Of a stretch of DNA of 64,000 bases, positions 53,300 through 61,710 are shown piece after piece. The stretch's first letter is position 1; each line of letters opens with the position of its first letter. The stretch is from Massilia sp. Root335. GTDB taxonomy: Bacteria; Pseudomonadota; Gammaproteobacteria; Burkholderiales; Burkholderiaceae_D. The position numbers were made by a program, and so were the translations under genes. The DNA lies in contig NZ_LMCY01000008.1 in NCBI RefSeq assembly GCF_001425685.1, positions 178,854 through 242,853 on the forward strand, in the 5' to 3' direction. Under the pieces are notes generated by a model, which made no database searches, was not told the DNA's origin, and saw only the letters and a program-made list of their open reading frames with translations.

Positions 53300-55795
53300 A
53301 TGCAGGACCACCACGCCCTCAGGAAGGGCATCGCCGCCGTCGCGCTGGCGCTGTCCGCTCTCGCCGCCGCGCCGGCCCAGGCGCAGCCGGCGTCCATCGC
53401 CGCCCAGGCCGACGGCATGGATGTCCGCCAGGGCAGCCTGCGCATCCGCGTGCTCGCGCTCACCGACGACATCCTGCGTGTGACGATGGGCGCGGCGGGG
53501 ACGCTGCCGGAAGACGCCAGCTGGGCCGTGCCGGCCGACGTGCGCGCGCACCGCGTACACGTGCAGGCCAGCCCGACGGGATTTTCCACGCGCACGCTGC
53601 GCGTCGACGTGCGCGACGGCCGCCTCGTGGTGAGCGACCTGGCGGGCAAGGTCATCTCGGCCGACGCTATCGATCCCGTCAAGGTCGACGGCCACGCGTT
53701 CACGCTGCGCAAGCGGATGCCGCAGGCCGAGCATTACTTCGGCCTCGGCGACAAGACCGGTGGCCTGGACCGGCGCGGCAAGAGCTTCGTCGACTGGAAC
53801 ACGGACGCCTTCGGCTTCGGCTCGGCCGACGACCCGATCTATAAATCGATCCCGTTCTTCATCGGCGTCGGCGGCGCGGGCGGCAGCTACGGCGTCTTCC
53901 TCGACAACACGTACCGCAGCTGGTTCGACTTCGGCCACCGCGAGGACGGCGTGCTGGCGTTCGGCGCGCCGGACGGCCCGATCGACTACTACCTGATCCA
54001 CGGCCCGTCGACGGCCGAGGTGGTGCGCCGCTACACCGACCTGACGGGCAAGGCGCCGCTGGCGCCGCGCTGGGCCCTGGGCTACCAGCAGTCGCGCTAC
54101 AGCTACATGTCGGCCGACGAGCTGCGCGGCGTCGTCGCGCGGCTGCGCGCCGAACGCGTGCCGACCGACGTCGTCTGGCTCGACATCGACTGGCAGGACC
54201 GCAACCGGCCGTTCACCGTCGATAAAAAAGCGTTCCCCGACATGCCGGGCCTGATCCGCGACCTGGGCCGCCAGGGCATCAAGGTGATCACCATCACCGA
54301 CCTGCACGTGGCCAGGGTGGAGCAGGGCTATGCGCCGTACGCGAGCGGCGCGAAGGGCGACCATTTCGTGAAGAACGCCGACGGCACGACCTATGTCGCG
54401 CCGGTGTGGCCCGGCCCGTCCGTGTTCCCCGACTTCACGCAGGCCGCCACGCGCGACTGGTGGGGCGGCCTGTTCAAGGAGCAGGTGCAGTGGGGCGTGG
54501 CTGGTTCGTGGAACGACATGAACGAGCCGGCCATCTTCAATACACCGACCAAGACCATGCCGGACGAGACGCGTCACCGCATCGCGTCCGACGATTTCGC
54601 GCCGCGCACCGCCGACCACCGCGAGATCCACAACGTGTACGGCATGCAGAACACGCGCGCCACCTACGACGGGCTGCGCAAGCTGGCGCCGGGCGAGCGC
54701 GCCGTCGTGATGACGCGCGCCAGCTATGCCGGCGGCCAGCGCTATGCCGTCACCTGGACCGGCGACAACAGCGCCACCTGGGACCACCTGAAGCTGTCGG
54801 TCCAGCAGATCATCAACCTGGGCCTGTCCGGCTTTTCGTACGGCGCGGCCGACGTCAGCGGCTTCACCGGCGGGCCGGGTCCCGACCTGCTCACGCGCTG
54901 GTTCGAGATCGGCGCGTTCTACCCGCTGTTCCGCGATCACTCGGCCAAGGGCACGCCGCGCGTGGAACCGTGGGTCGACGGCCCGGAACACCTGGCGATC
55001 CGGCGCAAATTCGTCGAGGAGCGCTACAAACTGATGCCGTACCTGTACGCGCTGGCCGAGCAGAACGCGCGCACCGGCGACCCGATCCTGCGGCCGGTGT
55101 TCTACGACTACCCGTCGGCGTTGAACCTGCCGTGCGAGCAGTCGTGGACCTTCACGCTGGGCCGTGCGCTGCTCGTGTCGCCGCCGCCGAATCCCGAATC
55201 GCCCCAGCCCTACCGCACCTGCCTGCCGGAAGGCGGCTGGTTCGATTACTGGACGGGACTGCCCGTCGGCCAGCCGGCGCCGGCCGCGCACGACCAGGTG
55301 ATCCAGTCCGCCACGCAGGCCACCGGCGAGGCGCACGGCGGCGGTTCGTTCGTGACCGAGACCGTGCGCCTCGCGCACCTGCCCGTGTACGTGCGCGCGG
55401 GGACGATCCTGCCGCGCCAGAACGTCGTGCAGTCCACGGCCGACACGCCGCGCGGCCCGCTGATGCTGGACGTGTATCCGGGCCCCGACTGCACGGGCGA
55501 GCTGTATCTCGACGACGGCCATTCGATGGACTTCGAGAAGGGTGGCTATCTGCGCCAGGCCGTGAGCTGCACGGTGAAGCCGGACGGCGTCGCCATCGAA
55601 TTCGGTCCACGCGAAGGCCGTTTCGCGCCCTGGTGGCGCCAGGTGGCCGTCACCGTGCACGGCTGGCAGGGCAAGGCCGACGTGCGCGCAGGCGGGCACG
55701 CGCTGGCGGGCCGGGTCGATGCGGCCACGCGTACCGTGAGCTTTACGCTGGACGACGCGGCGCAACCTGCGACGGTGGTGGTGCGCAAGCAGTAA
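53300..55795 (+). CDS. Secreted GH31 family alpha-glucosidase
   Basis: The 831-aa glycoside hydrolase has a signal peptide (VALALSALAAAPAQA), an N-terminal beta-sandwich domain and a GH31 (beta/alpha)8 barrel. The catalytic motif GSWNDMNEPAIF carries the predicted nucleophile Asp406. Other GH31 signatures are YHLP-type RWALGYQQSRYSYMSADELR, VVWLDIDWQD and FSYGAADVSGFTGGPGPDLL. The C-terminal beta domains include a small DUF5110-like strand region (LMLDVYPGPDC). Members hydrolyse alpha-1,4/1,6-glucosides; substrate choice is not predictable here. A CAGGAGA ribosome binding site precedes the ATG. Confidence 0.92.
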   Translation: MQDHHALRKGIAAVALALSALAAAPAQAQPASIAAQADGMDVRQGSLRIRVLALTDDILRVTMGAAGTLPEDASWAVPADVRAHRVHVQASPTGFSTRTLRVDVRDGRLVVSDLAGKVISADAIDPVKVDGHAFTLRKRMPQAEHYFGLGDKTGGLDRRGKSFVDWNTDAFGFGSADDPIYKSIPFFIGVGGAGGSYGVFLDNTYRSWFDFGHREDGVLAFGAPDGPIDYYLIHGPSTAEVVRRYTDLTGKAPLAPRWALGYQQSRYSYMSADELRGVVARLRAERVPTDVVWLDIDWQDRNRPFTVDKKAFPDMPGLIRDLGRQGIKVITITDLHVARVEQGYAPYASGAKGDHFVKNADGTTYVAPVWPGPSVFPDFTQAATRDWWGGLFKEQVQWGVAGSWNDMNEPAIFNTPTKTMPDETRHRIASDDFAPRTADHREIHNVYGMQNTRATYDGLRKLAPGERAVVMTRASYAGGQRYAVTWTGDNSATWDHLKLSVQQIINLGLSGFSYGAADVSGFTGGPGPDLLTRWFEIGAFYPLFRDHSAKGTPRVEPWVDGPEHLAIRRKFVEERYKLMPYLYALAEQNARTGDPILRPVFYDYPSALNLPCEQSWTFTLGRALLVSPPPNPESPQPYRTCLPEGGWFDYWTGLPVGQPAPAAHDQVIQSATQATGEAHGGGSFVTETVRLAHLPVYVRAGTILPRQNVVQSTADTPRGPLMLDVYPGPDCTGELYLDDGHSMDFEKGGYLRQAVSCTVKPDGVAIEFGPREGRFAPWWRQVAVTVHGWQGKADVRAGGHALAGRVDAATRTVSFTLDDAAQPATVVVRKQ

Positions 55796-55819
55796 GCGCA
55801 GGCCGCGTGATGGCGTGCG

Positions 55820-56081
55820 GTCTCTGCGCGCCTGTTGCGCTGACCCGGTGCGGATCGGCAATACCACGCCGATCGCATCGAAGTACCAGTCGATGCGCTC
55901 TTTTAGGGTAATATACGCTGGCCCGCGATGTCGTTGAAGCGCCGGGCATCCATCTCGGCCTCGACCTTCCGCGCCCACGCGACGGCCTGCGCCTTCGTCG
56001 GAAATTTTCCGCAATGGATTTGTGACCCTTGTGGCGGGCCCGTGCCCGCCAGGCGCCCCCGACCTCAAGTATCGAAGCCAT
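55820..56081 (-). pseudogene. Frameshifted N-terminal remnant of a tyrosine phage-type integrase
   Basis: The minus strand carries integrase N-terminal sequence in three frames. They are MASI..GAWRARARHKG from 56081, then FPTKAQAVAWARKVEAEMDA with RRFNDIAG in a second frame, then ITLKERIDWYF in a third, before decay. The KA-AWARK-EAEMD pattern is diagnostic of the SAM-like N-terminal domain of phage-type integrases. The catalytic domain is missing. It is probably a relic of an earlier insertion at the adjacent dusA site. The whole spacer from 55796 to 56176 contains nothing else recognisable. Confidence 0.7.
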
Positions 56082-56176
56082 CTGCAGCAACAAGCCGCAG
56101 CGGGGGGAACAGGGCATTCTGCGGAACGTTCCGGGAAGTCGTATTGCTCCCTCACTGAGGGAAAACCAGGATTTTG

Positions 56177-56233
56177 ATGAAAGACAGCAAGAGAAAACTG
56201 AGCGTAGCTCCCATGATGGACTGGACTGAGTGA
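56177..56233 (+). pseudogene. dusA: Severed 5' end of dusA, left attachment site of an island
   Basis: An 18-codon frame reads MKDSKRKLSVAPMMDWTE and then stops. SVAPMMDWT is the conserved N-terminal FMN-binding entry of tRNA-dihydrouridine synthase DusA, and the 5' end of dusA is a known integration site of genomic islands and prophages. The remaining dusA sequence is absent from the window, so it is expected at the far end of the island. The core of the attachment site should lie within 56203-56233. Confidence 0.8.
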
Positions 56234-56742
56234 AACGTTGCTAGCCCCGAGAATCGCTTAAAAAGAGTGATTTGTGGCACTGATTTGTGGCACTGAGCTC
56301 ATCGGGTGCCACGCAACCGGAGGAAATATACAACCACCCATGGTGGCGATGCCGTGCAAATGGTGAACCCAAGTGTGCAGCAAAGTTGGAGACAAGCCAA
56401 CTCGGCATGCTTGGGAGCTATGTTTTCCATCGTATCCTTTGCAGTGCATAGGCGACGTGACGCCTCCTCCTGAAGGTCTCTACTGCAGGCCGCAAGGTAA
56501 GACCCTCCGCCGGGGACGTTGGCATCTGCCCAACTCCAAGCTAGCCGCTCAGGTTTTTTTGCGGCAAAAACATTCGCCCTCTACGATCTCGCGGCACGGT
56601 TCCCATCAGCACATTTTCTGTCCAGTAACGGGCAGATTCTGTTGTATGAGGAGCGACTTGCGGTAAAACAATGACCCAACTCCGACTTGCTAACTTACAA
56701 TTATACTTGTGACATCGAAAGGAACTTCGAGGAGAAAATAAA
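56234..56742. other. Gene-free left end of the island
   Basis: This 509-bp stretch contains no supportable gene. It holds a tandem repeat at 56268-56293, a few short GC-rich and palindromic stretches, and the ribosome binding site of the following ATPase gene (AGGAG at 56729-56733). A 97-codon open frame at 56373 has no ribosome binding site. Confidence 0.5.
56268..56293. repeat. Perfect tandem repeat of 13 bp beside the attachment site
   Basis: TGATTTGTGGCAC occurs twice in immediate succession (56268-56280 and 56281-56293). An inverted partner, GTGCCAC, follows at 56306-56312. Short repeats near attachment sites are often arm-type integrase or excisionase binding sites. Confidence 0.7.
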
Positions 56743-59700
56743 GTGCCGGTTAAACTGCCTGGATCTACATGGAAGAAATGGGACCTACACGTCCATACAC
56801 CTGAATCGCTGGTTCAAGAATACCCTGGTGAGAAGGAGGCAGCATGGCAGGTCTTCCTCGACGATTTGGAGAAGCTCCCCCCAGAGTTTAAGGTGCTGGG
56901 GATCAACGACTACCTTTTTGTGGATGGCTACGAACGTGTCTTGGAGGAGCGGCGCAAGGGGAGACTAGCCAACATTGACTTGGTTCTGCCTGTTGTCGAG
57001 CTCCGCCTTGACAAGTTTGGCGGTGTGGTGGAGCGAGGGCCAGACGGCCAATATTTGGCTTCATCATGGAGCCGGATCAACGTTCACATCATCTTCGACC
57101 AACTCGATCCAGAACTGATCCGAAGACAATTTCTTACCGGGCTCGACCGCCGTTTTTCGCTGGTTGACGGGGACAAGCATGGCTGGGGAGGTCTCATCGA
57201 CAAAGAAAACCTCATCAACCTGGGAAAGGCGATCGTCGAGTCGATGCCCGTAGAGATGCGTGCTAAAGCGCCATCGCCGATGAAGTTGGGCTTCAACAAC
57301 CTCAATATCACCTATGACGGCTTGATGGATGCGTTGAACAATCCCTGGCTGAAGGGGAAATTTTTGGTCGCCATTGGCAAAGGTGAATGGGAGAGTATGC
57401 GATGGAACGACAACAATATTGCGGATAAAAAAACGGTCATCAACGACGCACACCTCGTGTTTACTGCTGCTGCAAATCCAGAAGCGTACGCCAAGTCGCG
57501 AAAAGCATTGAAGGATGCCGCAGTCCAGGACCGCCTGCTCGATTGCTCAGATGCTCATCGGTTAAGCAGCACCGACCATAAGGACCGGATAGGCAACTGC
57601 TTCACTTGGATAAAGGCGGACTCGACCTTCCAAGGGCTGCTACAAGCCATACAAGAGTTCGATGATCGTGTCTATGTAGGCGACGTTCCACCCAAGCACA
57701 AAAAAGTTGAACAGAACAAGACGAAGTTCATTCGGTCGGTCAAGGTGGCAAAAAACGACAATTCGTCGCTGCCAGAGCCTTGGTTTGATTCTGAAATTCC
57801 ACTCAATCCAGACTTGGTCGCAATCATTGGTAACAAGGGCAGCGGCAAAAGCGCACTGTCCGACATCATTGCCCTCGTAGGCAACACACGGCACCACTCA
57901 AAGTTTTCGTTCTTGAAGAGCACGCGCTTTCGCAGTCCTAAGCGAAAATTCGCCTCCCATTTCACAGGTGAGATTTCGTGGCTCGATGGAACGTCACTTG
58001 AGCGGCATCTCGACGAGGATCCTGAACTCAGCGGTGTTGAACGGATCAAGTATTTACCGCAGAGTTACTTAGAGGACCTGTGCAACGAACTAGGCGAAGG
58101 AGGATCTGAAACTTTCGATGCCGAGCTCCGCAAGATCATTTATTCGCACGTTCCGGAGGCTGAGCGTTTGGGCAAAGCGTCGATGGATGAGTTGCTAGAC
58201 TTCAAGGTCGCCGAAATCGAGCAGGCACGGAAGGCCCTGAGCGAGGACATCGGGAAGATCAACGCTGAGATCGTGGAAGCCGAGCGACGCTTAACTCCCG
58301 AGTTCCGTAAGTCACTTGAACAGCTCCTGGCCGCTCGAGTGGCAGAACTCTCTGCGTTGGATGAATCCAGGCCTAAGGAAGTCCAAGACCCGAACGCGTC
58401 GCCAGAGGCGCTGACAGAATCAAAGCAAGCTGCTGATCGGGTGCAGATTCTGGAGGACCAGGGCAAGAAGATCGAGGAGGAAGCGGACGGTCTGAAAGCT
58501 GCTAGGGCCGTGGCAATCAAGCGCGAAGCAGTAGCCAAGCGAATCGCTTTTGCCTTGGCGAACCATCAGAAGCAGCACACGAGCTTCTTGGCCGAGTTGG
58601 CGGCCCTTATGGTTGATCTCAATCCGGGCGTCCCGCTAGAAGCCTTAGTGCAATTGAAGATTGACACCGGCCCGGTAGATGCCATCGCACAGGCGGCACT
58701 CGCCGAGGTTGCCGCCATTGATTCGAGCTTGGCCCGTCAAGACGAGGGGAGCATTTTCCATCGTAGGGCTCAAGCCGCTGCCATTCTGGCTGAAGCCAAA
58801 GGAAAACTAGGCGAGCCCCAGCGGCTCTTCATGCTGTACAAGGAAGAGTTGGCCAAATGGGCACTAGCGAAAGCCGAGATCGTCGGTGCAGCGGGTAAGC
58901 CAGGCACAATCGTCCAGGTGCAAGCTGAAATCGAATCGCTGTCCGCCCTGCCTACCTCGCTTGTCGAGCTTCGTAATAAGCGAGCGGCGAAAGCTCGGGA
59001 AATTCATGGACAAATACAGGCTATGGTCGACGAGTTCAGCCGGCTCTACCTACCGGTGCAACGCTTTGTGACCTCCGAAGAACAGCGCGAGATGAACCTT
59101 CCGCTAGATTTCCAAGTACGAATCGAAGAGACAGGCTTTGGAACGCAACTCTTGAAGCGACTCAACCAGCGTGTGCGCGGAACGTTCATGGGTGTCGATG
59201 AAAGCTCCCAGATGCTCCGTACGATGTTGCAAGCTGCGAATTTCACGACATCCGAAGATGCGGTGGCCTTTGCCGATAGTATCGACGACATGCTCCGCTT
59301 CGATCGGCGGGACGGACCAAACGGCAAACCCACCCGTCTCGATGACCAACTCGCTCGTGGCACCACAGCGCAAGACATACTGAACTACGTTTACTCTTTT
59401 GAGTATCTGTTGCCGAGGTACTCACTTACTTACGACGGCCAGGAGATTGGACAGTTGTCGCCTGGAGAACGTGGGCTGCTTCTGCTGGTCTTCTATCTCC
59501 TGGTCGACGAGGATGACATTCCCATCGTCATTGACCAACCCGAGGAGAACCTGGACAACCAAACGATTTACAAGGTGCTGGTCCGGTGTATTAAACGAGC
59601 CAAGGAGCGCCGTCAGGTGATCATGGTTACCCATAACCCCAACTTGGCAGTGGTGTGCGATGCTGAGCAGATCATCTACGCTTCGTGTGACAAGACGGCA

Positions 59701-59823
59701 AGCCGTTTCGAGTACGCTGCCGGAGCGATTGAGCACCCCGAGATACGGGCCAAGGTGGTCGAGATCCTCGAAGGGACGGAACCGGCCTTCAGGAATCGGC
59801 AGTTCAAATACCGCCTTGATTGA
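56743..59823 (+). CDS. PHP-domain plus SMC/ABC-type ATPase (TrlF-like), candidate defence protein
   Basis: The GTG start follows AGGAG with good spacing. The 1026-aa protein begins with a PHP-type phosphoesterase-like domain: WDLHVHT (His16, His18), GINDY (Asp56) and DCSDAH (267-272). An ABC/SMC-like ATPase split by a long coiled coil follows: Walker A GNKGSGKSAL at 363-372, coiled coil at about 460-790, signature LSPGERG at 905, Walker B IPIVIDQPEENLDN at about 926-939, and H-loop His964. This is the layout of TrlF-family ATPases. PHP-SMC fusions occur in mobile islands and are suspected in phage defence; no activity can be claimed from sequence alone. Confidence 0.8.
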   Translation: MPVKLPGSTWKKWDLHVHTPESLVQEYPGEKEAAWQVFLDDLEKLPPEFKVLGINDYLFVDGYERVLEERRKGRLANIDLVLPVVELRLDKFGGVVERGPDGQYLASSWSRINVHIIFDQLDPELIRRQFLTGLDRRFSLVDGDKHGWGGLIDKENLINLGKAIVESMPVEMRAKAPSPMKLGFNNLNITYDGLMDALNNPWLKGKFLVAIGKGEWESMRWNDNNIADKKTVINDAHLVFTAAANPEAYAKSRKALKDAAVQDRLLDCSDAHRLSSTDHKDRIGNCFTWIKADSTFQGLLQAIQEFDDRVYVGDVPPKHKKVEQNKTKFIRSVKVAKNDNSSLPEPWFDSEIPLNPDLVAIIGNKGSGKSALSDIIALVGNTRHHSKFSFLKSTRFRSPKRKFASHFTGEISWLDGTSLERHLDEDPELSGVERIKYLPQSYLEDLCNELGEGGSETFDAELRKIIYSHVPEAERLGKASMDELLDFKVAEIEQARKALSEDIGKINAEIVEAERRLTPEFRKSLEQLLAARVAELSALDESRPKEVQDPNASPEALTESKQAADRVQILEDQGKKIEEEADGLKAARAVAIKREAVAKRIAFALANHQKQHTSFLAELAALMVDLNPGVPLEALVQLKIDTGPVDAIAQAALAEVAAIDSSLARQDEGSIFHRRAQAAAILAEAKGKLGEPQRLFMLYKEELAKWALAKAEIVGAAGKPGTIVQVQAEIESLSALPTSLVELRNKRAAKAREIHGQIQAMVDEFSRLYLPVQRFVTSEEQREMNLPLDFQVRIEETGFGTQLLKRLNQRVRGTFMGVDESSQMLRTMLQAANFTTSEDAVAFADSIDDMLRFDRRDGPNGKPTRLDDQLARGTTAQDILNYVYSFEYLLPRYSLTYDGQEIGQLSPGERGLLLLVFYLLVDEDDIPIVIDQPEENLDNQTIYKVLVRCIKRAKERRQVIMVTHNPNLAVVCDAEQIIYASCDKTASRFEYAAGAIEHPEIRAKVVEILEGTEPAFRNRQFKYRLD

Positions 59824-59928
59824 TTGCCATTGGTATCCGATTGAAGTGAAGGGCAGAGGTTCCTAACGATTGCTGAGTGACCCAAGTGGTAAATCCACTC
59901 CTGCTAGCAACAGGCCTCCCGCCGCAAC

Positions 59929-60081
59929 ATGCTGCGGGAGCGTTCAGCCGAGCGCAACGAGCGGGCACGGGTGGCGATCGACTGGCAGATCGAAAAGCTA
60001 ACGAAATCGGGGGAGGTCCAGAGTCGCCCCGCCATAAGCTTTGCAAAGGCGGCGCGACATGACGCGTCAGCGTACCAATAG
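59929..60081 (+). CDS. Short basic open frame, possible DUF6262-like remnant
   Basis: A 50-codon frame (MLRERSAERNERARVAIDWQ..) is rich in Arg and Glu, with an IEKLTKSGE..AISFAKAARH stretch. This loosely resembles the N-terminus of DUF6262 proteins of Tn554-like elements, where VTFAAVAREAGVS is expected. It lacks a ribosome binding site and stops early. It may be a fragment of an older insertion or chance. Confidence 0.25.
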   Translation: MLRERSAERNERARVAIDWQIEKLTKSGEVQSRPAISFAKAARHDASAYQ

Positions 60082-60112
60082 GCACGCTGTATAAAGAAAG
60101 CCGTTTTAGACG

Positions 60113-60139
60113 GTCACAATAATAAATTTTTATTGTGAC
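60113..60139 (-). terminator. AT-rich palindrome, probable terminator
   Basis: GTCACAATA and TATTGTGAC form a 9-bp stem around AATAAATTT, immediately after the stop of the minus-strand 173-aa gene. T-rich flanks allow bidirectional termination. Confidence 0.6.
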
Positions 60140-60140
60140 G

Positions 60141-60662
60141 TTACTTCAACTGTATTCCAAGTGACCCGAACACTTCCGGTATCTGCATCGTCTTCATTCC
60201 CGGAGGTTGATACCAAATTCGTTCAAGAATGTCAGCTAGTATTAGCAGCTGCAATGGTTCGAGGTTGAGAAGTTTGCTAATAAGCGGCGCGGCGCTTGAG
60301 ACTTCGTAATTGTCAAGCTCGATACCTAAGTCGTTGCATACGTCTGATGCAATGGTGCTAATTTGGTGCGGGCTAAATACTATACCTTGATAGCAGTTTA
60401 TCAAAGTAAAAATATCCTTCTCGCTAAACACTCCGTTGAGTGTGGAGCGTGATTCGTAAAGCAGCCAGCTAAGGCGACCCGCTGCCATCAATCCAGACCG
60501 TCTGTCATCCAAGTCTACCTCATTATACGTATGCTCGTTGAGATATCGTGCAATGTCGTGCACGCTGGACATCCAACCTTCATCAAATTCGAGTGACAAA
60601 TCATCCGACGACCTATATAGCTGCATTGCTACATATTTAATTTTATTCGCACTTTGTTTCAT
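60141..60662 (-). CDS. Unrecognised 173-aa protein
   Basis: I do not recognise this protein. It is soluble, acidic and mostly helical by appearance (ARYLNEHTYNEVDLDDRRSG, LLNLEPLQLLILADILERIW), with a single cysteine pair and no signal or membrane segment. It starts MKQSANKIKYVAMQ and ends VFGSLGIQLK. Codon use is AT-rich, like the rest of the island. Its position beside a regulator-type gene on the same strand suggests an island-specific control or accessory role. Confidence 0.7.
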   Translation of the reverse strand: MKQSANKIKYVAMQLYRSSDDLSLEFDEGWMSSVHDIARYLNEHTYNEVDLDDRRSGLMAAGRLSWLLYESRSTLNGVFSEKDIFTLINCYQGIVFSPHQISTIASDVCNDLGIELDNYEVSSAAPLISKLLNLEPLQLLILADILERIWYQPPGMKTMQIPEVFGSLGIQLK

Positions 60663-60709
60663 TATGAACTCCAGATTTACTTTTGATGGTGTGTCGATCG
60701 TTAAAATTT

Positions 60710-60940
60710 TTACCTAGCAAAGATTTGCTTCGCCAAGGAGCGCTGCTGGTCAACATAATCCGCGAGGTCTCGGACATCGACCACACGGTTTTTGCCCATT
60801 TTTCTCGTTGGAAGTGGGAAAATTCCTGCTCCTATCTGATTGTGCGCAGTACCGACTTCCAACCCAAGTTCTGCCGCAGCTTCGGTTAGCGTGATGATAA
60901 GCTTGCCAAACTTCAAGCCATAATAAACGTGTGAATTCAT
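60710..60940 (-). CDS. AlpA/excisionase-like helix-turn-helix protein
   Basis: The 76-aa basic protein starts at ATG 60940 after a strong GGAGGT. It has a MerR/AlpA-type winged helix-turn-helix: LTEAAAELGLEVGTAHNQIG, then FPLPTRKMGKNRVVDVRDLA. Such proteins act as transcription activators or excisionases in phage-like islands. It is divergent from the small protein and replication gene module, with a 472-base AT-rich spacer between them. Confidence 0.7.
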   Translation of the reverse strand: MNSHVYYGLKFGKLIITLTEAAAELGLEVGTAHNQIGAGIFPLPTRKMGKNRVVDVRDLADYVDQQRSLAKQIFAR

Positions 60941-61412
60941 TTAGTACCTCCGAAAAAGAATTGCACAAGACTATCGATATGACGCAGCGGATCCGTGATC
61001 TGTAGGTTCATGTTTTGAAAAGTCATCATTTTAGTGAAAAGTAGATTGTGTGTATTTCGGACTATTAGGTTTTAAGCTTTTTCTGAAAACGTGTTTGCTT
61101 AATTTATGAAATGAATTCTATAAAGAAAGCGAATAAGGAAACAAGATGGAATTCCGAAATTTTTTGGATTTCATCGTATTTTCGCAAATTTCCAACACAG
61201 TTGCCATTTATGCAGTCAGCGGAATTTTTGAATGCATCGCTAAAACGAAAGATGTTTCGTTTTTTGTTTGAAATTAATTTCGATAAAAAATTTATTGAAA
61301 TGATTCGTTAAGTTTCTTGTCGGATTTTTGAAAAAAATCTACTCAATCGTCATTTTTAACCAAATTTAATCTGAAAAATTGGTATCGTAATTGCTCCGGG
61401 GTAGGAGGAATT
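60941..61412. promoter_or_regulatory. AT-rich intergenic region, possible replication origin or promoter
   Basis: This 472-bp stretch is very AT-rich and holds no supportable gene; a 66-codon open frame at 61111 has no ribosome binding site. It lies between the divergent AlpA-like and replication genes, where an origin or operator would be expected. I see no clear iterons. Confidence 0.4.
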
Positions 61413-61688
61413 ATGGCAAAAAGAGATAGAGTAGAAATGAATTCGGGCGTGGAGAAGAATTCTTCGCCAGCTTGGGCAATGCCTTTTATAGATGTAATGA
61501 GATTGCAGAATTGTATTGCCAAAGTGGAAATACAGTTGGAGATTCCGGGTCTTTGCCCAGCTGATGGCTTAAAAACATCTCTTTCTCGAAATGCGAAGCC
61601 AAAGACAAAAAGAAAATCATCGATGCCGCATAGGCAGAATCTTGTGATCGACCCTCGGCAGTTGCAGCTTCCATTTGCCGAAGCGTGA
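61413..61688 (+). CDS. Small protein upstream of the replication gene
   Basis: The 91-aa protein starts at ATG 61413 behind a near-perfect AGGAGGA. It is basic and low-complexity in the middle (SRNAKPKTKRKSSMPHRQN) and ends with ID-PRQLQLPFAEA. No domain is recognised. Its place, immediately before the gpA-like gene and in the same orientation, suggests an accessory factor for replication or a control protein. Confidence 0.65.
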   Translation: MAKRDRVEMNSGVEKNSSPAWAMPFIDVMRLQNCIAKVEIQLEIPGLCPADGLKTSLSRNAKPKTKRKSSMPHRQNLVIDPRQLQLPFAEA

Positions 61689-61710
61689 GATTCCAGTTCG
61701 AAAGAAAAAA

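Larger units (their letters stand above)
59824..60140. other. Spacer between ATPase and 173-aa gene
   Basis: GC-rich in its middle (59900-60080) and AT-rich at the end. It contains a 50-codon open frame (59929-60081) and the hairpin at 60113-60139. Nothing else is seen. Confidence 0.4.

Noticed and set aside
53192-56155. Minus-strand open frame of 987 codons opposite the GH31 gene
   Set aside because: It is a shadow of the GH31 reading frame; only its upstream end contains real integrase-derived sequence, which is reported separately.
56373-56666. 97-codon plus-strand frame in the island's left end
   Set aside because: GTG start without a ribosome binding site, unusual Cys/His/Pro-rich composition and no recognisable domain.
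61111-61311. 66-codon frame in the AT-rich spacer
   Set aside because: No ribosome binding site, and AT-rich low-complexity translation (many Phe, Lys, Ile) as expected by chance.
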